Assembly: GCF_003938655.1 (NCBI RefSeq)
Contig: NZ_RJJT01000024.1
Coordinates: 1 to 64,000 of the forward strand
Direction of reading: 5' to 3'
DNA from: Rhizobium pisi
Lineage (GTDB): Bacteria > Pseudomonadota > Alphaproteobacteria > Rhizobiales > Rhizobiaceae
DNA: 64,000 bases
Made by a program: the position numbers and the translations under genes
Part shown: positions 7,752-16,421 of the stretch, one piece after another
How the letters are laid out: each line of letters opens with the position of its first letter
Position numbering within the stretch: position 1 is the stretch's first letter
Notes under the pieces: model-generated
Told to the model about the DNA's origin: nothing
Databases searched by the model: none
Seen by the model: only the letters and a program-made list of their open reading frames with translations

Positions 7752-9881
7752 ATGTCGTCGAAACTTGCAGGTAGGCACGTTCGTGCTCAGACGTTTTCCA
7801 TCATTGCGACAACCGTCTGCTTCCTTGCCATCGCCCTCGTGCTGACCGGCCTCGTGAGCCATGTGGTCGTCACGATGACCCGGTCGGCAAACGAGATCGA
7901 TGATGCCAGGGCCAATCGCGCCGCCCGGGCCGCGATCGCGGCCTTTGTCAGCCGCCTGAGCGCGACGACGAGGGATAACGCCGTATGGGATGATGCCTAT
8001 ACCGCGACCGCATCTGCGACCGCAGCCGATTGGGCCTATGAAAATTGGGGGAAAACCACCGAGGACTACCCGCTATATGACGGCGCGATCGTGATCGGCC
8101 CCGACGGGTCATCGATCATTTCCGCTTATGCAAAAGGCAAGCCTTTCGAGCCGGGCGTATTTTTTGGCGAAGCCTTTTATCGGCAGATCGATGCAGCCGC
8201 CGATCCGAAGCAGGCGCCGGTCATCAATTTCATCAAGACCGAAACCGGTATCGCGCTGATCGCGTCGCAGGCAATCCAGCCTTTCACGATAGAAGGCGAG
8301 CTGCCGAAGCTCAGCGTGCTGAGCCTCTACAAGGAATTCACGTCGGAAGTTCTCGACACGCTTTCGAACGAACACGAACTTGAGGGGTTGCGCCTTGCAG
8401 CCACCGCCGAGCCAGGTCTGCTCGACACGCCGATCACGGATATGAAGGGTGGCGTCATCGGCCATCTCGTCTGGCCGAGCAAAGCACCGGGCAGCGCCGT
8501 GTTTCATCAGGTCTATCCTTATGTTGCAGCCGCAAGCATCATTCTTGTGCTGTTTCTTGTCGGCGTTCTGCTGGTGGGCGCATCCGAAGCGCGGCGCCTG
8601 CGCCAATTGGCGCAAACGGCGCTTTTCGAGGCAAACCACGATAGCCTGAGCGGACTGTTGAACAGACATGGGCTTCTCAGCCTGCTGGAAGAGCTGGAGG
8701 CCTCGGATTCTTCGCCGCCCCGGCTCCATCTGGTCGATCTCGATGGCTTCAAGGCCGTCAACGACGCCTGGGGGCATGCGGTGGGGGACGAGTTGATCCG
8801 GATGGTCTCGACCGCGCTGGTGGCCTGCCATCCCGAAGTCGTTGCCGCGGCTCGGCTCGGGGGCGATGAGTTCGCACTGGTGCAGGTCGGGTCCGCCTCG
8901 GGCGAGGAGATGGAAAGGACCATCCTGGCGCTGTTTGCCGAACCCTTCAAAATCGAAGGTCGGACGATCGAGATTGGAGCAAGCATAGGCGCGGCTGCCT
9001 GCACCACAGGCGTATCGCCGCTGGAACTTCTCCGCAGAGCGGACATGGCTCTCTATCGCGCCAAGGCAAATGGCCGAGGCCAGGCAGTCGAGTACGACTT
9101 CGAGCTGGACCGGGAGCGGCAACGGGTCGCCGAACTGGAAAGCCTGTTGAAGAGTGCGATCAATGGTGGCGCGATCGAAGCCGTCTTCCAGCCTCTCGTC
9201 TCCGCCTCGACGGGCGCCATCACCGGTCTTGAAGCACTGGCGCGTTGGCGCACGGCGACGGGGAACATCAGTCCGGAGATTTTCATCCCTCTTGCCGAGA
9301 GATGTGGCCTCATCGATGCGCTCGGCGCTCACATGCTGAAAACATCGATCGAGCATGCCAGGAGCTGGCCCGATCTTGCACTGTCGGTAAACGTCTCGCC
9401 GATCCAGCTCTGCAATCCGGAATTTGCCGCCGAAGTGATCTCTCTCCTCCAAGAGCTCGATTTCGATCCGCATCGACTGACCTTGGAAATCACCGAAGGC
9501 GTTCTGATCACGAATCCGGATCAGGCCCGGCGCTCGATAGACCATCTCAAGCGCGTCGGCATCAAGTTCGCGCTCGATGACTTCGGCTGCGGCTACGCAA
9601 GCATCGGCGCATTGCGGCAGTTCGGCTTTGATCGCATGAAGATCGACCGATCGCTCGTGTCCGCTCTCGACGAGGCCACAAATGGTGCGGACGTTCTCCG
9701 GGCAACCATCTCTCTCGCAACCGCTCTGCAGATTCCCGTCACGGCCGAAGGGATCGAGAATAGTCGCCAGGCCGCGATCCTGCGAGATGCTGGTTGCGAT
9801 CAGCTTCAAGGCTATCTGATGGGCAAGCCTATGTCGGCCAGCGACATATCCAGCAAGCTGCAGGAAGAGACCGCTGCATGA
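7752..9881 (+). CDS. CHASE4-GGDEF-EAL membrane protein (c-di-GMP turnover)
   Basis: This 709-residue protein starts with a transmembrane helix (about 14-41), a periplasmic CHASE4-type sensor (about 42-255; SRLSATTRDNAVWDDAY is characteristic) and a second helix (about 258-278). A GGDEF domain follows (RLGGDEFALV about residue 368) and then an EAL domain (GLEALARW about residue 493; later LDDFGCGYAS and AEGIE). Both catalytic signatures look intact, so it could make and degrade c-di-GMP. The inhibitory I-site RxxD expected just before the GGDEF motif is absent (PEVVAAARLGGDEF). The signal sensed is unknown. The pstB-like gene begins 45 bases downstream. Confidence 0.92.
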   Translation: MSSKLAGRHVRAQTFSIIATTVCFLAIALVLTGLVSHVVVTMTRSANEIDDARANRAARAAIAAFVSRLSATTRDNAVWDDAYTATASATAADWAYENWGKTTEDYPLYDGAIVIGPDGSSIISAYAKGKPFEPGVFFGEAFYRQIDAAADPKQAPVINFIKTETGIALIASQAIQPFTIEGELPKLSVLSLYKEFTSEVLDTLSNEHELEGLRLAATAEPGLLDTPITDMKGGVIGHLVWPSKAPGSAVFHQVYPYVAAASIILVLFLVGVLLVGASEARRLRQLAQTALFEANHDSLSGLLNRHGLLSLLEELEASDSSPPRLHLVDLDGFKAVNDAWGHAVGDELIRMVSTALVACHPEVVAAARLGGDEFALVQVGSASGEEMERTILALFAEPFKIEGRTIEIGASIGAAACTTGVSPLELLRRADMALYRAKANGRGQAVEYDFELDRERQRVAELESLLKSAINGGAIEAVFQPLVSASTGAITGLEALARWRTATGNISPEIFIPLAERCGLIDALGAHMLKTSIEHARSWPDLALSVNVSPIQLCNPEFAAEVISLLQELDFDPHRLTLEITEGVLITNPDQARRSIDHLKRVGIKFALDDFGCGYASIGALRQFGFDRMKIDRSLVSALDEATNGADVLRATISLATALQIPVTAEGIENSRQAAILRDAGCDQLQGYLMGKPMSASDISSKLQEETAA

Positions 9882-9926
9882 TGCCTGTCTGATTTCCTCG
9901 CCGTCGCCCGCCTTGCCGGGAGGCCG

Positions 9927-10684
9927 ATGGCCAAAGACAAGATCTCTCTTGAGAACGTCAATTTCTATTACGGCGACGCCCATGCGATCAAAGATGGGAG
10001 CCTGAGTTTTCCGGAGCGTCAGGTCTCGGCGCTGATCGGTCCGTCAGGCTGTGGCAAGTCCACGCTGCTGCGTATTCTGAACCGCATCTACATGCTGTAT
10101 CCGAAGATGCGCGCCACCGGCTCGATCAAGCTCGACGGCAAGAACATCCTCGACCCAAGCTTTTCGATGAACGAACTGCGCGCCCGCGTCGGCATGGTGT
10201 TCCAGAAGCCGGTGCCGTTTCCGATGTCGATCTATGACAACATCCCCTATGGCATTCGCCACCACGAGCGCCTCAATAAGGCCGATCTGGATGTGCGCGT
10301 CGAGCAGGCGCTGCGTCAGGCGGCTCTTTGGGATGAGGTCAAGGACAAGCTGAAGGGCAGCGGTCTCGGCCTCTCCGGCGGCCAGCAGCAGCGTCTGTGC
10401 ATCGCCCGCGGCGTGGCGCTGCGCCCGGAAGTCCTGCTTCTCGACGAGCCGACCTCGGCCCTCGACCCGATCTCGACTGCCAAGGTCGAAGAGCTGGTCT
10501 CGCAACTGAAGGGCGAGTTCACCATCGTGATCGTGACGCACAACATGCAGCAGGCAAGCCGTATCTCGGACAATACCGCCTTCATGTATCTCGGTGAACT
10601 GATCGAATACGGTCCGACGCTGAGATTTTCCAGTCGCCGAAGATCAAGCGCACGGAAGACTACATCACCGGCCGTTACGGCTGA
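9927..10684 (+). pseudogene. pstB: Orphan phosphate-transporter ATPase (pstB-like) with C-terminal frameshift
   Basis: The frame encodes an ABC ATPase closely matching PstB: Walker A GPSGCGKST (about residue 37), ABC signature LSGGQQQRLCIARG, Walker B VLLLDEPTSALDP and HNMQQASRISDNTAFMYLG. After ELIEYGPT one base is missing near 10619. The open frame then continues out of phase to 10742, through the terminator hairpin. In the +1 phase the next codons restore EIFQSPKIKRTEDYITGRYG and a stop at 10682-10684, exactly the normal PstB tail. No pstS, pstC, pstA or phoU is nearby, so this is a solitary copy. The core ATPase is intact, so residual activity cannot be excluded; a sequencing error is the other explanation. 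Confidence 0.8.
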
Positions 10685-10707
10685 TACGGCAGTCCCTTGC
10701 AATGAAG

Positions 10708-10740
10708 AACGGCCGGCGTGCGTGTGCACCCGGCCGTTTT
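10708..10740 (+). terminator. Terminator after the pstB-like gene
   Basis: AACGGCCGG and CCGGCCGTT flank a 13-base loop, followed by TTTT. It lies 23 bases after the restored stop at 10684 and inside the frameshifted reading frame, which supports 10684 as the ancestral end. Confidence 0.8.
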
Positions 10741-10764
10741 GATGAGAAGATCGACTGCGATGGC

Positions 10765-12009
10765 CTACCAGGCGAGATCCAGCCGGTCCAGCCCGTGGAA
10801 ATGGTAGACGTCCTTGACCACCGGCGTCTTGGCCAGTCTTAAGCCGGCAAGCCGTTCGAACAGGATCGGCAGCACGATATTGAGCTCCAGCCGTGCCAGC
10901 GGCGCGCCGATGCAGAAGTGGATGCCGGCGCCGAAGGAGAGGTTTGCGGCCTCATTCCGATCGGGACGGAAGGTGAGGGGATCGGTGAACTTTGCCGGAT
11001 CGAGATTGGCGGCGGCGAGGATGAGGCTGACCTTGTCGCCGCGCTTGAAGGAGACGCCGTCGATTTCGACGGGTTCCAGCGCCCAGCGCTGGAAGATATG
11101 GACAGGCGCGCCGATGCGCAGAGACTCCTCGACGGTGCACTCGGTTGCTGTTTCGTCGCGAAAAAGTTCAGCTGGATCGTAGCCGCTATCCAGAATGATG
11201 CGCACGGAATTACCGATCTGATGGACTGTCGCTTCATGGCCGGCATTGAGCAGCACGATGGTCGTTGAAACAAGTTCGTCTTCCGTCAGGTACTGGCCCT
11301 TGTGCTCTGTATGGATCATATGCGTCAGCAGGTCGTCACGCGGTTCGGCCCGGCGCTCGGCAATGACGGTCTTCACATAATCGGAAAATTCCCGTGCCGC
11401 CTGCTCCGCAGCATCTTCGTCTGCGCGGGTGCGCCCGAACATGTACATGCGGACATAAGCATGCGACCACTTGAGGAGCTGCGGTCCCATTTCTTCGGGA
11501 ATGCCGATCATGCGGGCGATCATCGTCACCGGGATGATGTCGGCAAAGGCCGAGAGCAGCTCGACTTCGCCCTTGTCGGCAAAGCCGTCGATCAGTCTAT
11601 TTGCGAGCTCCTCCAGCTCCGGCTTCATCTTCTCGACATGGCGGGAGACGAAGGCGCGGTTGACGAGCGTGCGCAGCCGCGTGTGTTCCGGCGGCTCGAG
11701 TTCAAGCAGGGAATAGCGTTCCGAAAGATCGAAACTGGCAAGATGCGGCATCGGCTCGGCAAGGCCGAGTTCCTCGCGGCTGGCGATATGCAGGATCTGT
11801 CGGCCGAAGCGACGGTCGCGCAGCAGTGCGTTCACGTGGTCGTAACCGGTGAAGAACCACTGCTTCTGCTCGCTCCAATAGAAGGTCGGGCAATGGGCGT
11901 GAAGCGCCGCATAGACAGCATTCGGATTGCCGTAAAAGGCCGGGTTGCGGGCGTCCAGCGAGACATGGCGGCTGGTGCGCTCGATCGAGAGGAAGGGCGG
12001 TATCGTCAT
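10765..12009 (-). CDS. Cytochrome P450
   Basis: A soluble bacterial P450 of 414 residues. The heme loop FGAGIHFCIG places the thiolate Cys at residue 366. The I-helix oxygen-activation motif appears as NAGHEATVHQI; the usual Thr of AGxxT is at the expected place. The K-helix ExxR motif is ESLR. It is probably a monooxygenase needing separate ferredoxin or flavodoxin partners; none is encoded nearby. The substrate cannot be inferred. It stands alone between the convergent pstB-like gene and the diguanylate cyclase gene. Confidence 0.93.
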   Translation of the reverse strand: MTIPPFLSIERTSRHVSLDARNPAFYGNPNAVYAALHAHCPTFYWSEQKQWFFTGYDHVNALLRDRRFGRQILHIASREELGLAEPMPHLASFDLSERYSLLELEPPEHTRLRTLVNRAFVSRHVEKMKPELEELANRLIDGFADKGEVELLSAFADIIPVTMIARMIGIPEEMGPQLLKWSHAYVRMYMFGRTRADEDAAEQAAREFSDYVKTVIAERRAEPRDDLLTHMIHTEHKGQYLTEDELVSTTIVLLNAGHEATVHQIGNSVRIILDSGYDPAELFRDETATECTVEESLRIGAPVHIFQRWALEPVEIDGVSFKRGDKVSLILAAANLDPAKFTDPLTFRPDRNEAANLSFGAGIHFCIGAPLARLELNIVLPILFERLAGLRLAKTPVVKDVYHFHGLDRLDLAW

Positions 12010-12150
12010 GCTTCGAGGCTTAGCGGATTTGCCGGGCCTCGGAAAGATGGACGTGAGGGGCGGTGATGGAACATTGCGTGTAGGGCGGGCTCCATCACTT
12101 TAACATTTGCTTCTAACCCTGAGAATCGATTCCGATTTTCGGGGTCGATG

Positions 12151-13404
12151 CTAGCCGGCCCTTGAGAGCTGGCCCATGCGCCGGAGCGCCTCGACCTGAT
12201 CGTCGACCGTCGGCACGAGTTCGCCTGCGGTGCTGTCCGGCGTCGCCGGCGCCGGTGCAGCCGCCTCCGCTTCGCCGAAAGTGACCGTGCAGTTGCGGCC
12301 GGCGCCTTTCGCCGCATAGAGCGCCCGGTCGGCAGCGGAGATCAGCTTGTCGATATTGGCTTCGATCGAGGAGGCGAGCGCAATGCCGATGCTGACCGTG
12401 ACAGGAACGATCGCCTCGCCGGTGCTGACGGGAAGACGGCAGAATTCGGTGCGGATCGCCTCGGCGATCGCTTCGGCTTCCGTCTGGTCGGCGACGTCGG
12501 CGAAGGCCGCGAATTCCTCGCCGCCCATGCGGCCGAAGATGTTGTTCGGAATGTACTGGCGGGCCATACGGGCAAACGCGGTCAGCACGGCATCGCCGGA
12601 CTGGTGGCCGAAGCGATCGTTGACGCGCTTGAAATGATCGAGGTCGAAGAGCATGACCGCGACCTGGCGCTGTTCAATGTGGGCTCTTTCCTGAATGGCG
12701 CCGAAATAGCCGAGCAGGCCGCGGCGGTTGAGCACGCCGGTCAGCGCATCGGTCAAGGTCAGCGCGCGCAGGTGGCGTTCGGAACGCTCCATGATCAGCC
12801 GGCAAGTGAACGCAAAGGCGATAGTGAGCAGGAAGGCGCTTGCCATGGCGGAGGCGCCGGCGAGATTGGTGGCGTCGATCTCGCTCGGCAGCGTCAGCGC
12901 CATCGTCAACGCCGAGCCGAAGCACAGGCAGCCCTGGATGACGAAGACACCCATCAATTTGACGCGGGTGCGCTCGCGACGCATGTCGCCTGCAGCAACT
13001 GCCATGGCAAGTGCCGTGGCGCCCGTCGAGGAAGCGAGATTGTAGAGCACGACGCGGTTCGAATAATCATCGTTGACCCAGGGCAGGAAAATCCCGGCCA
13101 GCCAGATGACCGGCGGCAGCAGCGCCCACCATTCGATCCTCTTGTGCTCAAGCGCAAGGAAGCCCGCCACCCAGGCGCTTTGGCCGAGCAGTGCGATGGC
13201 GTTGCCGGCCTCGATGGAAAGCACGCTCGGGATTTGGCCGCGCAGCGAGATCATCGCAAAGCCGATGCCGGTCAGAAGGAAACCGAAGCCCCAATAGAGA
13301 TAGGCCTCGTTCCTGACATTGTGACGCCAGGCGACGAAGAGCACCAAAGCGAGCGTCATGGCCTCCGAACACCAGATGGCGAGACCTGTAGCGATATTGA
13401 ACAC
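12151..13404 (-). CDS. Membrane diguanylate cyclase (GGDEF)
   Basis: The N-terminal half (about residues 1-210) is a block of hydrophobic helices, probably six or more membrane spans, serving as a membrane sensor. A GGDEF domain follows: LTLTDALTGVLNRRG, the metal-binding LFDLDHFKRVND, and the active site FGRMGGEEFAAF. The I-site RxxD is not present before the active site (YIPNNIFGRMGGEEF). I chose the GTG at 13404, which has GAGGGG 9 bases upstream; an ATG at 13449 is possible but its only purine run touches the start codon. The frame continues to 13707 with no family similarity. Product about 417 residues. Confidence 0.87.
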   Translation of the reverse strand: MFNIATGLAIWCSEAMTLALVLFVAWRHNVRNEAYLYWGFGFLLTGIGFAMISLRGQIPSVLSIEAGNAIALLGQSAWVAGFLALEHKRIEWWALLPPVIWLAGIFLPWVNDDYSNRVVLYNLASSTGATALAMAVAAGDMRRERTRVKLMGVFVIQGCLCFGSALTMALTLPSEIDATNLAGASAMASAFLLTIAFAFTCRLIMERSERHLRALTLTDALTGVLNRRGLLGYFGAIQERAHIEQRQVAVMLFDLDHFKRVNDRFGHQSGDAVLTAFARMARQYIPNNIFGRMGGEEFAAFADVADQTEAEAIAEAIRTEFCRLPVSTGEAIVPVTVSIGIALASSIEANIDKLISAADRALYAAKGAGRNCTVTFGEAEAAAPAPATPDSTAGELVPTVDDQVEALRRMGQLSRAG

Positions 13405-13805
13405 GGCGGCAAACCCCTCGTCTGTCGGCCCTTTTCTGTTGGCCTGCATCCTTGCCGAGGAAGTTCGCCACTTTCTTAATGCCGCTGCACTGCGGCATGG
13501 ATTTGCGCCGATATCTGCCGGTAGGCTTTCCGTTGGGTAAACGTATGTGAGCACTGCCGAATGGAGTAAGCCTTTCTTCATCCTGTCACGGAGAAAAGCC
13601 GGGGGAGACGTTGCCGAGGGCTCGCCGTTAACAGGCGTTTTGGCGAAAGAGGCTACCAGGAGCCGGAAACGGAGCCGTCTTGCCCGCCTTCTTAACGTTA
13701 TCCTCATGCGTGTCTTGAAGAGAAGGGCCGGGACACTCTATGTAGGGGTAAGACATTTTCTTTGATTCCCGGCGCCGGCCGGCGAGACGTTGACAAAGGA
13801 CGCAC

Positions 13806-14435
13806 ATGAGAAACCCAGTCGATACCGCAATGGCCCTCGTGCCGATGGTCGTGGAACAGACCAATCGCGGTGAACGCTCCTATGACATCTATTCCCGCCT
13901 GTTGAAGGAGCGCATCATCTTCCTGACGGGTGCCGTCGAGGATCACATGGCGACGCTCGTCTGCGCCCAGCTTCTCTTCCTCGAGGCCGAAAACCCGAAG
14001 AAGGAAATCGCGCTCTACATCAATTCGCCCGGTGGTGTCGTTACCGCAGGCATGGCGATCTACGATACGATGCAGTTCATCAAGCCCGCGGTTTCGACTC
14101 TCTGCATCGGCCAGGCCGCGTCCATGGGTTCGCTGCTGCTTGCCGCCGGCCACAAGGACATGCGCTTCGCCACCCCGAATTCCCGCATCATGGTGCACCA
14201 GCCTTCAGGCGGCTTCCAGGGCCAGGCTTCGGACATCGAGCGCCACGCCCGCGACATCCTCAAGATGAAGCGCCGCCTGAACGAGGTCTATGTCAAGCAC
14301 ACGGGCCGCACCTACGAGGAAGTTGAAAAGACGCTCGATCGTGACCATTTCATGGATGCCGACGAGGCCCAGGGTTGGGGCGTGATCGACAAGGTTCTGA
14401 CCTCGCGCCTCGAAATGGAAGGTGAACAGGCCTAG
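13806..14435 (+). CDS. clpP: ATP-dependent Clp protease proteolytic subunit ClpP
   Basis: The serine-protease chamber that degrades substrates delivered by ClpX or ClpA. The 209-residue product has the catalytic Ser in IGQAASMGSLLLAAG (Ser about 106) and the catalytic His in RIMVHQPSGGFQGQASDIE (His about 131). It is followed by clpX, lon and hupB in the same direction, the order known from E. coli. The preceding 100 bases should carry its promoter; I could not identify a convincing heat-shock sigma site. Confidence 0.97.
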   Translation: MRNPVDTAMALVPMVVEQTNRGERSYDIYSRLLKERIIFLTGAVEDHMATLVCAQLLFLEAENPKKEIALYINSPGGVVTAGMAIYDTMQFIKPAVSTLCIGQAASMGSLLLAAGHKDMRFATPNSRIMVHQPSGGFQGQASDIERHARDILKMKRRLNEVYVKHTGRTYEEVEKTLDRDHFMDADEAQGWGVIDKVLTSRLEMEGEQA

Positions 14436-14738
14436 TAATTAATTGGGATGGTGTTTTCCTCGCCACAGTTCTATCCCATTTGTGATTGAACAAGGGCTTT
14501 CATGCGGCGACGAAGACGCTAATAGTAACTATTAATGCTATGTTGAATTTTTATGACATAGCATTTGGCATTCGAAGGGGAATTCGTTGCCGCCGGAACC
14601 CGGACAGGATTGAATGGGCCCGGTTCGTAGCCCCTGAAGCCCTTCTCGGCAAAGGCTCCGGAGACGGAGTGCCGCCAGGAGCTGATTGAGTGGACCGCGA
14701 TTTCGCGTTGAAATGCGGCGTGCTGGAAGGAAAGTGAT
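14436..14738. other. 303-base gap between clpP and clpX
   Basis: No gene is visible. An AT-rich patch at about 14520-14570, the only such patch between these two GC-rich genes, is a good place for a clpX promoter, but I cannot assign exact hexamers. Confidence 0.4.
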
Positions 14739-16016
14739 ATGAGCAAGGTCAGCGGCAGCAACGGCGGCGACAGCAAGAACACCCTCTATTGTTCGTTCTG
14801 CGGAAAGAGCCAGCACGAAGTCCGGAAACTGATTGCCGGACCGACCGTGTTCATCTGCGATGAATGCGTCGAATTGTGCATGGACATCATCCGCGAGGAG
14901 AACAAGTCCTCGATGGTCAAGTCCCGTGACGGCGTTCCGACGCCCCAGGACATCATCAAGGTCCTCGACGAATACGTCATCGGCCAGCGTCAGGCGAAGA
15001 AGATCCTGTCGGTCGCCGTTCACAATCACTATAAGCGCCTGGCGCACGCCTCCAAGAACGGCGAAGTCGAGTTGGCGAAGTCGAACATCATGCTTGTCGG
15101 CCCGACTGGCTGTGGCAAGACCTATCTTGCCCAGACGCTCGCCCGCATCATCGACGTTCCCTTCACCATGGCTGACGCGACGACGCTGACCGAAGCCGGC
15201 TACGTCGGCGAGGACGTCGAAAACATTATTCTGAAGCTCCTGCAGTCGGCCGACTACAACGTCGAGCGTGCGCAGCGCGGCATCGTCTACATCGACGAAG
15301 TCGACAAGATCTCGCGCAAGTCCGACAACCCGTCGATCACCCGTGACGTTTCGGGCGAGGGCGTGCAGCAGGCGCTGCTGAAGATCATGGAAGGCACGGT
15401 CGCTTCCGTTCCGCCGCAGGGCGGCCGCAAGCATCCGCAGCAGGAATTCCTGCAGGTCGACACGACGAACATCCTGTTCATCTGCGGCGGCGCATTCGCC
15501 GGCCTCGACAAGATTATCTCTGCCCGCGGCGAGAAGACTTCGATCGGTTTCGGCGCGACCGTCAAGTCGCAGGACGACCGCCGTGTCGGCGAGGTCCTGC
15601 GCGAGCTGGAGCCGGAAGACCTGGTCAAGTTCGGCCTCATCCCGGAGTTCATCGGCCGTCTGCCGGTTCTGGCGACGCTCGAGGATCTCGACGAGGACGC
15701 ACTGATCCAGATCCTGTCCGAGCCGAAGAACGCGCTGATCAAGCAGTATCAGCGACTGTTCGAGATGGAGGATGTGGAGCTGAACTTCCACGAGGACGCT
15801 CTTCGCGAAATCGCCCGCAAGGCGATCACTCGAAAGACCGGCGCCCGCGGCCTTCGCTCGATCATGGAGAAGATCCTGCTCGACACGATGTTCGAGCTGC
15901 CGACGCTGGAAGGCGTACGCGAGGTCGTCATCTCGGAGGAAGTGGTGCGCGGTTCTGCCCGTCCGCTCTACATCTATGCCGATCGTCAGGAAGAAAAGGC
16001 CAACGCTTCCGCGTGA
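14739..16016 (+). CDS. clpX: ATP-dependent unfoldase ClpX
   Basis: The AAA+ unfoldase that recognises tagged substrates and feeds them to ClpP. The 425-residue product begins with the four-cysteine zinc-binding domain (Cys18, Cys21, Cys40, Cys43 in YCSFCGK and FICDEC). Walker A is GPTGCGKT (about 122-129) and Walker B is GIVYIDEVDK. The ClpP-docking IGF loop is present as KTSIGFGA. Length and domain order are normal. It is transcribed in the same direction as clpP and lon. Confidence 0.98.
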   Translation: MSKVSGSNGGDSKNTLYCSFCGKSQHEVRKLIAGPTVFICDECVELCMDIIREENKSSMVKSRDGVPTPQDIIKVLDEYVIGQRQAKKILSVAVHNHYKRLAHASKNGEVELAKSNIMLVGPTGCGKTYLAQTLARIIDVPFTMADATTLTEAGYVGEDVENIILKLLQSADYNVERAQRGIVYIDEVDKISRKSDNPSITRDVSGEGVQQALLKIMEGTVASVPPQGGRKHPQQEFLQVDTTNILFICGGAFAGLDKIISARGEKTSIGFGATVKSQDDRRVGEVLRELEPEDLVKFGLIPEFIGRLPVLATLEDLDEDALIQILSEPKNALIKQYQRLFEMEDVELNFHEDALREIARKAITRKTGARGLRSIMEKILLDTMFELPTLEGVREVVISEEVVRGSARPLYIYADRQEEKANASA

Positions 16017-16044
16017 CCTTGTGACTTTCACACGATTATTTTGA

Positions 16045-16070
16045 GGGGCTTGCCGTCGGCGAGCCCTTTC
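16045..16070 (+). terminator. Terminator after clpX
   Basis: GGGCT-TGCC-GTC-GGCG-AGCCC followed by TTT, about 30 bases after the clpX stop. This suggests that lon has its own promoter. Confidence 0.7.
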
Positions 16071-16421
16071 TATTTGAAAAACCATGCGAGGCGCTGTTAG
16101 TATTTTTCGCATGGGAACCGCGATTGCCTTTGTCGATATTGCGCAAGGGGCGGTGCTTGGCAAAGATGCAGTGAATTCCGTAAGCGTATTGCTGGCGTTT
16201 GTATTTTAGCCAGGTCGGAAGTGGTAAGCGCCGGTCCAGCCACGCGCTTCATAGTGTTGGCGTTCCGTTGTAATAAAGCTGTCACATCCGGGGAACGCGG
16301 GCGTTAGCGTGGCTTGAAAAGCGTAGTCAGAACCTCCACTTGTAGGCCAAGTGAGAGTGCCGGCCGGTCCCAAGCGGCCGTGCAGAGAGCCCGGCAACGG
16401 GACGATGGAAAGGACATAAAA
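16071..16421. other. 351-base region between the clpX terminator and lon
   Basis: No gene is visible. CTTGAA at 16313-16318 could be a heat-shock sigma -35 element for lon, but a matching -10 at the right distance is not convincing. The ribosome site AAAGGA precedes the lon start. Confidence 0.4.

Noticed and set aside
16313..16340. Heat-shock sigma-32 promoter of lon
   Set aside because: CTTGAA fits a -35 element, but no acceptable -10 lies 16-18 bases downstream.
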